Below, piece after piece: positions 33,426-44,930 of a DNA stretch of 64,000 nucleotides. The position numbers and the translations under genes were made by a program. Location of the stretch: assembly GCA_032768795.1 (NCBI GenBank), contig CP136498.1, positions 558,001-622,000 of the forward strand, in the 5' to 3' direction. This stretch comes from Tremella fuciformis (taxonomy: Eukaryota > Basidiomycota > Tremellomycetes > Tremellales > Tremellaceae). The notes beneath the pieces were generated by a model. It was not told the DNA's origin. It saw only the letters and a program-made list of their open reading frames with translations, and did no database searches. Position 1 is the first letter of the stretch. The number at the start of each line of letters is the position of its first letter.

Positions 33426-35371
33426 TCAGCGTCTCTTCCTCCCAATCTTGGCGGGACCACTCACTGTCAGCGGTGACTGCAGAATTAAATGGTCGAGCGG
33501 AGGCGTGTGATCCCCTTGAGCATCGTCCAGTGGGGTTTGGGGCAGTCTCGTTTCGCTTTCCTCGACCACGTCGGGCTCCATGACCGAACAGTGCACCTCC
33601 AAATGGTCCCCATCTGTGGGTTCTTGCTCTGCCGGGGAAGGCGAATCAGCTGCTGTCGGTTCCGAGTTTTGCGAGGCCTGACGACAGCGGAGCGATGGTC
33701 TCTCTGATGTGAAGACCGGGAACCTTCTTCGACCTTTGCCGGCGCCTTGTTTCGCTCGCGTGAAGGGTAGACCATCCACCAGCTCTTCGAGCAAGTCTCG
33801 GTGTTTCCGGAACAGGGTCTTGGGCCACTGATGACCAAGGTGAGTCTGCAAATCAGCATCCGTCTGTTGGATTGATGACACCTGCTCCATGTGATGCCTA
33901 TGAAGAGGGAGAACGACCTGACAGGGCAAAGGTCGGGTGCCACTCACGACACGACCTCTGTACCAATCCATGAATCCGACTCTGCCCTTGAGCAGCCGGT
34001 TCTCGCCGTCCTTCGTGCCGACGCCAGAGCAGTATTCGATGTAGGCCTTGGCCATCATGTCGAATCGAGCTCGGTCCTCGGGAGCAATTGGCGAACCATT
34101 GATGTGGTCCTTGTTTGTTCCAGATCGCTTCGATGGCATCGCGGATCCCATCGATGAAGCGGACCCTTTGTGTAGTCTGGCGGGGAACAGGTCGACATCG
34201 AGCACTTCACAGGACATTGGTTCAATCGCGCGCAATTGAGGTAGCAAAACTGATCAGTTAGCTCACGGGAGCTCAATGTTGTTGACCTCGGGCACTCACC
34301 AAAGGGCAATCCATCGCCCTCCAGCATCAGGTCGTATACATTGAGCTTCGCGCACGATAATCGCGATGGGACAAGCAATCGAAGCGAGCCCGCTAGAGCA
34401 ATCCGGGCGAGATTTTCCGGCTGCAGATCGACAGGGATCTCTCCCTGCGCCATACTCGCAAAGGCGACATCACAGCGGATGATACCGTGGTGCATTTTCT
34501 GAGCGTTAATTGCAGAAATGTAGAGAGGTGTAGCAGGCCGACGACTTACAGACAATGCGTTTTCGTAAAGCGCATCCATCGGCTCCTTGAACAGGGCTGA
34601 GATGATGACAAATGTAGACGGAGGGCCGACCGAATGGGATCTGAAGCCGTCAAGACGACGCAGAAACTAGTCCAGCGGATTGACTGACCGATGACCCTCG
34701 TCAGAAGAGAGTCCGAGACATGACGATAATGGAGAGTCTGGTATGGGTCCAGCAGCTCGCGAGAGATGCTCGCAACCCGTTGATGCAAGACCGGAAGCCT
34801 CAGCCTCAACCGTTGGCCGCGTGCTGGCGGTGTTGCCAGCGGATGGTGGGCTCGTACAATCCGCACGACTGGGCAGCTCGGAGACATCACAGGGGTCGGC
34901 TGCTCCCTGCCCTCGTATAAGCTGCAGCAACACGCATGCGATATCATCGCTGCTATCCCGTTCCATACTGTTCTCTGCCTCGCCCAGGGGCGATCCATGT
35001 GTATTCGGACCATGTGATGTGCCGACGAGCCGACCTGAGTGAGGCGGATGGGCATTGCCGAGCTCGGGATGGCAAAGACTCCTTTCCTGCGATGCGCTTG
35101 TACCGCGGTCGAAGCAAGAGATTGTTGGGCGATCAACATCTGTGGCGGGTAAGCCATTGAGACCGTGTTGACCGTGAAGAGCCGGCGCGGCGCGGCGGGA
35201 ACACACTCACCATACACGTCATCAACATCCGTCCTTGGCGGTAAGGACCGGACCAGGAGCGAGTCGCGGATGTGCGTCCTGCTCGGAGTACCTCTTTGAT
35301 GCCTCAGCAATAACCCTAAAGATGTCGGAGAGGAGAGCCTTGCTGATCGTCGGATCGGAGGCATTCTGCAT
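33426..35371 (-). CDS. unknown 555-aa protein, six exons, intact
   Basis: Exons 35292-35371, 35211-35233, 34689-35139, 34550-34640, 34300-34498 and 33426-34249 join through introns of 58, 71, 48, 51 and 50 nt into one frame of 556 codons including the stop. All introns have GT..AG ends. The second exon is only 23 nt. The order is: short helical N-terminus (ISKALLSDIFRVIAEASK), Ser/Gly-rich disordered stretch, helical core (ENLARIALAGSLRLLVPSRL; ARFDMMAKAYIEYC; RVGFMDWYRGR), the LFRKHRDLLEELVDGL block shared with the gene at 20738-22586, and an acidic, Pro-rich tail ending in a basic patch. The family is not recognised. It is transcribed divergently from the JmjC-like gene 362 bp away, so the two may share a promoter. 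Confidence 0.65.
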
Positions 35372-35733
35372 GGATGAATCGGTGGTATCGATCAGGGGGG
35401 GGGGAAAGATTCGCTCAATTCGGGCGACGTGGGTGACTCGGGGCACGTGCTGCTGACAATGCCCAGACACAAACAAGACGAGGTCAAGCACAACAAAGCC
35501 GAGCCCAAAAGCGCAAAGCTGAATTGAATCTAGTATAGTGACAAAGTGGAGAGCGGAGGATGCGATGTCTACGTGACTACTCGACTGGGTGCAAACACGT
35601 GACATCACGTGGCTCCGGCCGGTGCCAAGTAGTCAACCAGTCAAACATGTTGATTCATGACTCATTCTTGATGCTCTGCTCATCGCTTGCTTCCGATCCG
35701 ATCGCCCAAGTGCCAAGAGCCCAAACGTGACCC
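35372..35733. promoter_or_regulatory. bidirectional intergenic region
   Basis: This 362-bp region lies between divergent genes. It holds a run of ten G (35395-35404), paired CACGTGA-type motifs (35436-35442 and 35591-35612) and direct AGTCAAC/CAGTCAAA repeats at 35632-35645. It is a candidate shared promoter; no TATA box is obvious. Confidence 0.35.
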
Positions 35734-38399
35734 ATGTCGGTATCAACTGGTCGGCATCTGGTTGTGACGTCTAGCGATGTTTTACTCGGTGACCAAGCCT
35801 GTCGGACGATACTGGATGACCGACATGTCAACGGCTCGTCTATGCTTCAGATGTCCAGGTCCATCTGCCAGTTGCTAGTCTCGCGTACGTCCCCTCTGCC
35901 CGGCGCGAGTGGTGGAGACAAGGCAGTTCACGTCAAATCCCCGAATGGCGATGCTGTCGGTACCCGTTGGAGCGACGTCGATGAGCAGAAATACGCCGCC
36001 ATGCTCTGCGGAATATCTTGGGCCTCTCCTGTTCCCGCCGCTCGGTCCAGAGCGACATTGACCGAACCGACAACTACGATAGCTACCGAGCAGGATCCCG
36101 ACATGCTGCTCTCGGCCATCTTCTGGATTCCGCTCCCCATCGTGCTTCAGCCTATTCTTCTCAGCGTGGTCGCCCGTCTCCAACCATGCCTCGTAATCAC
36201 CACGCGGGTGCTCTGGGCAGACATTGCACGCCGCAGCATGTCCGCCAACGCTACATGTCAAGCCGCAGTCATCTTGGCCCTGCTGTCCTCTTGCCCCTCG
36301 ACGCCGAGGCATCTGAAACGCAAGCGGGGAACAACACTTGCCGGGTCACTGTCCACTCAGAGGACAATGCAGACCCAGCACATAAGAATGGCAGGACCTC
36401 TGAGTCTCGGGCCAGAGATCGTCAGATGTCACCCCGCCGCCCATCTCTCCGCAATGCTTGCCGGTCGCCACCATCCGTCGGCCTCGGACGATGCCTCGGT
36501 ACCACCTCTTCCCTCTATCCTTGACAACTTGAACTCGCACGACGAGATGTACGGCTCTTCACTGCGTCTCGCTCGTCCCGCCCCGACAAGCTCTCCACCT
36601 GGAACCAGCTCCCCCAAACTCGCATTACAGAAACGCAACAAGCTCGTTAAGCCGACCACCCGCGACTTCGTCTCCCTGCTGCCGGCACGGCGGGAGCAAC
36701 GTGAAGTGACGATGATCCATCTCGGCACCGCTCAAGATGCTCGCGGCATGAAACCTGAGTTGGATGCAAAGACGCCTGACCGCATATACATCGCGAATAT
36801 GAAGGAGGCAGGGGGGCCAAGTCGTGGTGAGCGTGGTGAGCTGGGTCCAGACTTTCCCCGTTGTACCGCGATCCGTGATTGACCATAGACAACACCAACA
36901 TCACCATGCACAAATCCTCCGAGCATGATCTACCCGAGCGCATTCTCGCAGAAATACAATGCAATCCGTCGCGTCCAATCGTCATTCGGCCAGCGGCGAA
37001 AAGCACATCATCCATGGCGGTGTTGCGCGCTGTGGGTGGGGATTTCGTCAAATCGGCGCGGCGGAAGCTGTGTGAGCCGTGGGATTGGGTATCGGAGCCG
37101 GTCCAAGTCCACGACGTGGAGGCCTCTGATATCTATCAGTGCAGCCAAGCAGAGTTGCGCGCACACTTCGAGCCGCTTGACCCTTCCCTACCCCGGCCAA
37201 TATGGAATTTGCTGGCTCTCGATTTTGCCGGGACGAGCTTCGAGTCGGGTTTTACGATACCCGACTTCGTGACAAAGCTGAGCTGGGAGAGTCGATATGG
37301 CGGTCTATGCTCCCGTCGAGATGATCAGGGGAGGGGTGTACTAGACGGCTTGCGTTTTGTCGTCGTGAGTCGGCACTGCGTGGCGACCCTCTCTCTCACA
37401 CGCTGATCCTTTCTTTGCGCAGTTTTCGGACGAGGGTTCGGTCACAGGTCCGCATATCGACTATACCGGCACAACTGTGTGCCTCATCATGATCAAGGGC
37501 CGCAAGGTCGGTCTCTCCCGGTGCCTCTCACGCTTGCTGGGAACTTGTGACAGCGGATCTCCCAGTGCTGATGTTTGACAGACCTTTCGGATCGCTCGTC
37601 CGACGTCAAGCGGGTGTCTGCAGATTAGTAAGTAGCAGCTGGAATCGCTCTTGACCCGGGCGATTCCACTAAAACGCTGCAGGGCACTCCATCCGCCCGG
37701 GCCAAATCCCCACATTTGAGGAGACTCCCTGCAGTGTGCATCTAGACCGAGGGGACGTGATGTCAGTGTAGAACAATCTCATTGAGTGTCACAATCAAGG
37801 GGTTGCTGACAGGCTTTACAGGATTCTCCCAGGTGGCTCTCCCCATGCCGTCACGACCCACGAGACGTCAGTGATGGTCGCCGTCAATTTTCTACATGAC
37901 TACGCGATAAGACATCGTGAGTATAGCTGATCAGCCAGCGACTTGGAGCCGAGTTGATATTCGCAGAGATCGCGGCGTACCAGATGGAGACTGATCTCTC
38001 CGATTCGGCTGGCTGCTCACATTTTCCTTTGTAAATCTGAACCGCCGTGTATGGATCTTGAGTGGAATCTGACAGCTTAGTCTCGCCTGGCACGCAGCGC
38101 TCGACCTGCATCGACGTGTGCTGCACGAGCTCGAACGTGTCACGGTTGAAGTGGCTCTGATCACGCCCTCGCCCTCGTCTAAGGCTCCCCCGACGCCATT
38201 GAGCACAACGAAGACCGGCGTTCTTCCCCTCCCTCCACCCGACGACATATTATTCTTGTTCAACTTCGTAGCGAACCATGCGTTCGAGATCAACGAGCAG
38301 CTACAAGACTCACTGAGCGTCGGTGACATTCTCAAACGCTGCCGAATGATGCAAAGGGACGGGGCGACTTATGTTACCAGTCGGACCAATGACGAGTGA
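35734..38399 (+). CDS. JmjC/cupin-like 2-oxoglutarate dioxygenase, intact multi-exon gene
   Basis: Exons 35734-36826, 36889-37364, 37423-37506, 37582-37627, 37683-37761, 37822-37916, 37967-38030 and 38081-38399 join to 752 codons with no stop. The part from the ATG at 36906 alone makes 381 residues and is the surest. JmjC enzymes bind Fe(II) with HxD..H. Here PHIDYTG gives His/Asp, a Lys follows in IKGRKTF at the place of the 2-oxoglutarate lysine, and GDVMILPGGSPHAV gives the distal His 67 residues after the first. The layout resembles FIH/JmjC hydroxylases and histone demethylases. A helical C-terminus (about 100 residues, VLHELERVTVEV; NFVANHAFEINEQL) follows. The first exon is low-complexity and its start is uncertain. 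Substrate unknown. Confidence 0.7.
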
Positions 38400-41300
38400 A
38401 GAAGCGGATGAAAGGAGGCACGGTTCCGCGGCGGACCTTCTACATCAGGCAACGCCGCTCTCTTGCAGCAGGGCACGAGATTTGTCATATGCTGTATTGT
38501 CTGTCAATTGGTCGTACTGCATGCGACGATCGACGGTGACGTCGTGTACCAACCATCGTGGCTGACCTACTACTCCAGGCAGCACTGGCCTGCCGGCAAG
38601 CGATTCTCACGTCGTAAGGTGCCGAACTTGACCATCGCGATGCCACGCGTGTGATACGCTCCTATCTCGCTCTGACCCCCATCTTACCAGATACTGTCAA
38701 CCCGTACCGAGCACCCCGCTAGTGAGCATGCCATTGGTAAAGGATCAGCGGCTGACCAGGTGCAGTAGCCTAATGATGACCGCGATACGGTGCACGAACG
38801 AACCGTGATAGCGCATTCATGCACAATGATGGGCGAGTACGGCGCTTCATTGGCATTTTGACAGACATGTCGTCTGGCTAAAGCTCCAACACGGTCCAGA
38901 TTGCCGAGGTGTTTAGCGAGTTCTGCGACGTCCTGCTGAAGATATACAGTATCTGTGTCATGCTCCATCCAGCTGGTCTCTCCTAGCGAGAGGAACGCAC
39001 CACGCGGTCAGCTATTCAAGATCATCTCGCATCTGGCTGACAGATTGAAGTTGACGTTCTCCAACGCTCATTGGCCGATCGGTGCTACGGGACAAAAGCG
39101 CCAGCTGCCTGCCCGGCCAGACGCACCAACTGGTTCGACAGACTCGCTAGTACAAACGGACGGATTGGTGATGACCATCAAGCTAGACGAGCAGGCACTC
39201 CCGCTCTCGTTGCGCTCATCATCTGTGCCCAGCGGGTCTCATTGCGAGCGCCGAGTCGACGGATGACGAGTACGTGCCGTGCCCCATTGCCAGGTTGGCG
39301 ATGGTCCTACTTGCATCCGAGGGTGCAATTGATTGCGTGTAACTCGTGCGGTGAGAACAACACCAACCTGCTCGAATACATGATGTGACCGGTCATTGTG
39401 CATATGCGGCCATCAAAGAACGGGAATAAGCACTGATCCTGGCAGATGGGTCACCCCGCGCCGACTTTTCTTCGACAGGCAATCTCGACTCGCTGCATGT
39501 CGACTCAACTCCCGATAGTCTCCACCGATACGGGCGGGCATGACGACGGACGCATGGGACTGGACATCGCAGTGGATGGCGAGGCGGTCTATACCCAAAT
39601 CAGGGGCGAAATGTATCTCCGCCGCCCCCCGCTGCTTCGCTCCGGGCAACGGCCCACGGGGACCCATGAACAGTATAATTGGGACCGTGTTTGCCTGCTT
39701 ACCGGCTCGCGCTGCTCAGCCATATTCATTAGTTGCACACCGACCTCGCTACATATGGCAGGACTGCAGAACAATGTTTGACACTTGGGCGATTGATGAA
39801 AGCCGACTGTCGTCGCCGGCCTGCCCGGTGGAGGAACAGCGCATCGTGGCACTCGGGAACGCGAGACGGGCGACACAGCCATCCTCCACACAAGCTGCAA
39901 AAGCTCAACACACATAATCATCAGAACCCAGCCAGGGGAGCTCGGCTCGGTACTTGTCGTCAAGCGCAATGCAGCGACGCACACCATCAACCGGTTGGCT
40001 CGGCTTCTTTGGTATGCAGCCGCTGTAGAGCGTCCCGGCGTGGACGAGAACGATGCGCTCGCCATCGAGATCGTGTCTGGACGGGTTCACGAGACCGTCA
40101 GTGAGACCGTCAGTGATCCCACCTAACGATACATTCGACGAGCAATATCAAAGCGCTCAAGGGTCGTATCGGAAACAGACCGGGGCGTTACCACAGACCC
40201 ATATCCATCTCGCAAGTCCATATCTGCGTGGTGAAGGTCAGCGTTTCTGACGCGACAGGCCAGGCGAGAAGGCGGGGTGTGACTTGCTCGTGACGTAAGC
40301 TCGCTTATCAGGACCACTCGCCTCGCTTGCCCCTTCTCACACACCCACACACCGGCATCGGGTTCGAGGCGATCTCGCTGGTCGACTGGCTCAGAAATGG
40401 GCGCGCCGCTGCGAAACGCGCCACAACCAGGGGACCTACCAAGCTGGCGCTTTGTTGTTCAGCTTTCACTCGGCAAGACCATCGGTCGATGCGGAAGCAA
40501 CGATACGGATTTGCGCAATGGATCGATGTATGCTGCCGCATCTATCCGCATTTGGTCGGTCTCGCGCAGAGTAGCGCTGCACGTTCTGACAGCTGGGAGG
40601 ACACTGGCGTGTATGTGAAAAGGGCGATCGCTTTCCCGCCCCGGCTTCCTGGCGATATCTCCCATAGTAAGGCAGCTTCTCGGATTCGACCGACTATATC
40701 TTGCCCAGCAAAGTCGCCGAGTGGATCGCAGCGGTACCCGACTCAGTTCGTCTAGTGGAATGTGGCGGCACGGAGTATCTTGACCAAAAGCCGCCGTTAT
40801 CCCTGTTCCACCCCAAGTCGCGCAAGAATAACGAGTCGATCGTGTTCTGGCAGCGACCCCATCTGTCCGCATCGTCGACTCCCTGAAGCGGAAAACCACC
40901 AGACCGCTGTCCGCCACACCGGTGCTTTCCGCTGGCCGCTGGGAATATGCGACTCCCGATCGACAAAAGCCGACGCCGATCGAGCTTGCATAAACCGCAG
41001 GTAGTCCGTTGGGGACGTCAGGATGTATCACTTCAGGTTGTCCTCCACAACCCCCAAGTTCAGCCCATGGAGCGTCGTATGACGAGGCCCGGCGACGGGC
41101 CCTCGAAGCCAGCAACATCGTTAACCTCAAGCCGCGGCTAACCCCGAGTGGTCGGGATATACCCTGTTCCTTCACGAAGAGTGGGATGCTCACGATATAG
41201 CCCAAGATGGAGGTACTCCGTGCCGAGAGCGATATCACATGGAGCTGAGATAACAAGCCGAAAAAGGTGCGACCATTCAGTCTGAAGCGCTCAGCTGACA

Positions 41301-43583
41301 CGCAGACCTATGTCGAGGTGAGCGTGTCGATCAAGTTCGAACAGCAGGACGAAGCGTTCTGAACCCAGGCGGATCTCGCATGCGGTAAACCTGCGGCGAT
41401 ATCCTCAATCGTCTTTGCAATCGCCGGTGCTTCACTGTCAACAAGCTACTCGTAGTGTGTAAGACCATTCCGAATGGACGCTCGCGACGGAGCAGCTAGA
41501 ATACACCGACCAAAAATTCACTCCGAGCTACGAACAGCCACGAGCTGGGGCAGGCAACACGAGTCAGGGGCTGGGGGCAGAGCAGAATGGAACGCAGCGA
41601 TCGAGGATTTGGGAGAACGCCACAGACCGCACAAAGCCCAAGACCGACAGCGACGGAATCAGGAGGTCGTCCAACAATGGCATCCGCAATCAGTCCGATC
41701 GAATTGATCTCTGGCGCCGAACAGCTCGGAACGACCGTGAACCTCGCGTCCTCGAGCATCAAAAAGATACCGGCAACATAGGATACCGCGACGCACCTAT
41801 CTGCTGATGAGAGCTCCGCCCAAGCCCCTCTTCGGGGACAAATCGGTGGTGGATCGAATGCCGAGGTCGAAGTGACCGCTTGCTGGTGCTTGGTGGCACT
41901 GATAGCCGAGAGGATGATCAAGACGCGCCCAAAATCAAGTCGCTCTTGGCGCATTCGACTTTGGGCCCTGCCACATGTCCGGGCGAAGGGGAGAGAATTT
42001 GTCAGTTGCGTCGGTCACGACTTGACCCAACTCGGGTTAGAATCCACCAACCCATTCGATGCTCGGCTTGTAGGTTCGACGCATCGCCCCATCTGACCGC
42101 CCCCCGTGACCGCCACTTGCATTGCCGGGGCGATGCAGATCCCTAGCACCTTTGTGAAATCTGGGTCCTCGCGCCGTGTACGTCGAGAATGCTACTACGG
42201 CAGTCTGTCACTACTCGTTTTCAAGCGTTTATTGAGTGCTCGCCAAGGACTTGTAGCCAAGGGCGAAAAAGGAGATGTCACGTCGACCATACTGCTCAGC
42301 CTTGCAAAGGTCTAGGGCAGCCTTTGCCACTGGACTCAGAATTGCTACGTAGGTGCGACCCGGTCACGACAGAAGCAAGGGATCACGCCGACCGCTTTTT
42401 CCTCTCAGCCACCTGCATACGGAATCGTGTCTCTACGTTCGTCGTTCTTCAGAGCGGGGTCGCTGATTGCCCTTGGCGTCAGCGACAACCCCATGGCGTG
42501 ATGAGGGAGATGGGTGCTATAACTCCGCTCATATCAGACGCAGGAGCATCCCGCGATTCGTCCCCACGCATGTGCGTGGTGTTCCAGCACGCCGTGCTGT
42601 TCTTCCGAATGGGCGAGTTGCAGATTTCCAATCGCCGACGTGACCGAAATGCGTAGAGCGAGATCACCTGTCTGCGCCCCACCCATTGTCCCTGGCACGT
42701 ACATCCGTCAAGCTCAGGCTATCGCCGTGGAGAGAAACGCGGTTCTTGGCGATCGCAGTAAGATGTCCGCTCCTCTGCCTCTACACTTTCGCCGCCCCCG
42801 TGCAATGTCCAGGATCATCCTCATTGTCCCGAGCGATGACGCACCCTCCGGTGTCCTCTCCATCCTTTCTCCCCACGCAGCCTGTCCATTCCCGAGGCGC
42901 CCTTGTTGCCCTCATCAACTCCGCGCTGGAGCGCCAAGCAGTTGCAACTCCGCTCGGGCTGCGCCACAAGCGGCTTAGCTGCACTGAGTCTGTTCTGTAC
43001 GCTCATCACCAAAGACATTGCGAACCACAGAACGCTCGACGGAACGTTCGCGGCGGGGCGGGCAGCCGGAGCGGGCCAAGGCGATTGCCATGGAGCTTGA
43101 GAGTAAGTGGACACACACCGCTCATGCCAGAGTGCATCAATACTCTACTGCCAAAGCGCGCGCTAAAGTGCTACGCGAGTTCCATTTCACCTGACAGGAT
43201 CCAATTTGCCTGTTGAAGCTGCGCCATATATGTGTCATTGCGCTCAGCCGAGGCGTCGACGTGGTCCTGGTCCACTCGTGTCGTCAATCCCGCGACGTTC
43301 TTACGGTCGCCGAGCATATTGACGTAAAGCAATTCCGGGGCACGGCTGCCATAATCAAGCAGAAATTCCAAGCTGTGTGACCGGTGAGCGGACACGAATC
43401 GAATCACTCATGGTGACTCACAGCTTGCTACCTTGGAGCTTTCTCCGCAATTGACGTCCGTTGAATGCCCTCCTCGTATCCTCGTGCCTATTTGCCGGGT
43501 TTCGGCCCAATGCCGCTAACCTGGCGAAGGGGTGGATACTGATTTTCAGAGCTGATTCTACTTTGGCGACCTGCGCGCGGGAC
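38400..43583 (+). other. unresolved interval with plus-strand coding-looking segments
   Basis: Segments that read like protein on the plus strand include about 38463-38654 (VVYQPSWLTYYSRQHWPAGK), 39000-39266 (LFKIISHLADRLKLTFSNAH), 39880-40126 (GELGSVLVVKRNAATHTINR), 40680-40886 (VAEWIAAVPDSVRLVECGG), 41248-41362 (TYVEVSVSIKFEQQDEAF), 42500-42656 (MCVVFQHAVLFFRMGELQIS) and about 43010-43195 (KAIAMELESKW..VLREFHFT, stop 43195). They change frame between pieces, so introns or decay must intervene. A segment near 45690-45720 (GYVEVSITT) echoes the one at 41300. I recognise no family. Confidence 0.4.
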
Positions 43584-44930
43584 TCACAGCACATCCGTCG
43601 GATATGGAGCGATGTGATCGGGTCTCCGGGCATCTGTCTTGACGGGATTATGAATGTCTGCCGTGTCAACCTCAGCCGCTGCAAAGGCAATGCAAGAGAT
43701 GGGAAAAACCCTCACCACAGACCACAAACGCGCTAAAGTCCTTCCGGTCCGACTCGTTGAACATCCCAAAGGCAGCACCACCGTGATCGTCTTTCGGTCC
43801 TTGCCGGCGGAATGCTCGACGTCCGATCCCCCGATGCACCTCCTTGCGCATCGGTCAGCCGTAGACAGGTACAGGGGAGTGCATCACTCACGATGGCGTA
43901 GATCACTTCCACCCGTCCTCGCTCTCTCGAGAACTCTGCCGCATGGTGCGCGATAGAGTCGTATAAAGAGTAGAAACCGGCAAGCGAGTGGAAGGTCGCC
44001 CACGTGCGTTCGTCCGGTCCGGAGATTTGACGACGAGGGCTTCCAGCCAGATTCGATAATCCGTCCACAAGCATAGTCGCCTGTGGGACTCCCAAGAGCG
44101 ACGCGCGAGCGACCCTTGCCGTCCTGAAATCTGTGACGAGTTGCGCTTTCTGGACTTGGGCGACCAGGTCATACACCTTTTCCGTGACATTGTTCGCGGG
44201 CTGCGCCGGGGTGACGATAACAGTGGCCGAGAACAAGATTAGGTGCGAGCTGTCCCGGCTCGCGAGCCAGGTCGCGTGTACCGGCATAACCTCGAAGGTC
44301 TCGATGTTTGCGTACGGGTCCCGGTCGATGTAATGATGTAGGACCTGCCAGCCGATTGCGTGCAGATGTGATTGAAGCAGATACGCGATGGTCGTGGTTT
44401 TCTCCGAGCTTGTTGAGCCCGCAATACCAGCGACGATGCAATTCGGATTCATCACCCAGTCTTCTGATCAGCGGATAGTCCGAAATCACGGCCAAAGCCA
44501 AGACTGTCTAGCAGGAAACGTGACTCACCGTCTACCTTGGTCACCTTCAGAAGCTGAGAATACAGGTCGAGAGAGGCGACACCGAGCGAGTCCGAAGTTG
44601 CACGAGGAGACGCGTCTCCCAGCTGGATGACTGGATCAGTTAGTCGCACCCGAGAAGGCTGCCGATGCTGAATGGGGAAGAAGACTGACGGGGTCCCTGA
44701 AGTCTGGCAATATCCATCAACTTTGGCGACATGGATCCCGGGTTGTCCAAGGCCACGGAGATAATGCGCGCGGCAGGAGGGATGGGGAGGAGCGCGGTAC
44801 CCTTGATCTTGAGTACGTTTAGCCATGATTCCTTCCGAAGACTCTCCCGGTATGGGCTCACCAGATTGGCACGACTCGCCGCCCGCGCGCTGTAGGACAG
44901 AGAGCTGAACTCGGTGGCATCGGACCTCAT
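43584..44930 (-). CDS. ParA/MinD-like P-loop protein with altered Walker A, 378 aa, intact
   Basis: Five exons (44690-44930, 44529-44630, 43892-44463, 43716-43842, 43584-43678) with introns of 59, 65, 49 and 37 nt give 379 codons including the stop, without a frame break. Residues about 120-160 read VAGIAGSTSSEKTTTIAY..GWQVLHHYIDRDPYANI. This lines up with the ParA/MinD pattern KGGxGKTTT..G.xVLLID.DPQ.N. A later VIVTPAQP block resembles the switch region of that superfamily. The usual Gly before the P-loop Lys is Glu, and no clean deviant-Walker KGG is present, so ATP binding is uncertain. The N-terminal 110 residues and the C-terminus are unlike known ParA proteins. ParA-type proteins are normally prokaryotic or organellar partition and assembly ATPases, so the match is a hypothesis. 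Confidence 0.5.

Noticed and set aside
33600..34200. Apparent frameshifts in the 33-35 kb gene suggested by alternative frames such as FIDGIRDAIEAIW
   Set aside because: Once introns are placed, all six exons join in a single frame of 556 codons, so the alternative frame is a shadow.
35875..36312. Minus-strand open stretch with several cysteines (GLTCSVGGHAAACNVC)
   Set aside because: It lies opposite the first exon of the JmjC-like gene, has no splice partners and no start context. Treated as an antisense shadow.
38684..38968. Minus-strand 94-codon open stretch starting MEHDTDTVYLQQ
   Set aside because: The opposite strand reads equally well as protein here and no splice context decides between them, so it is not listed as a gene.
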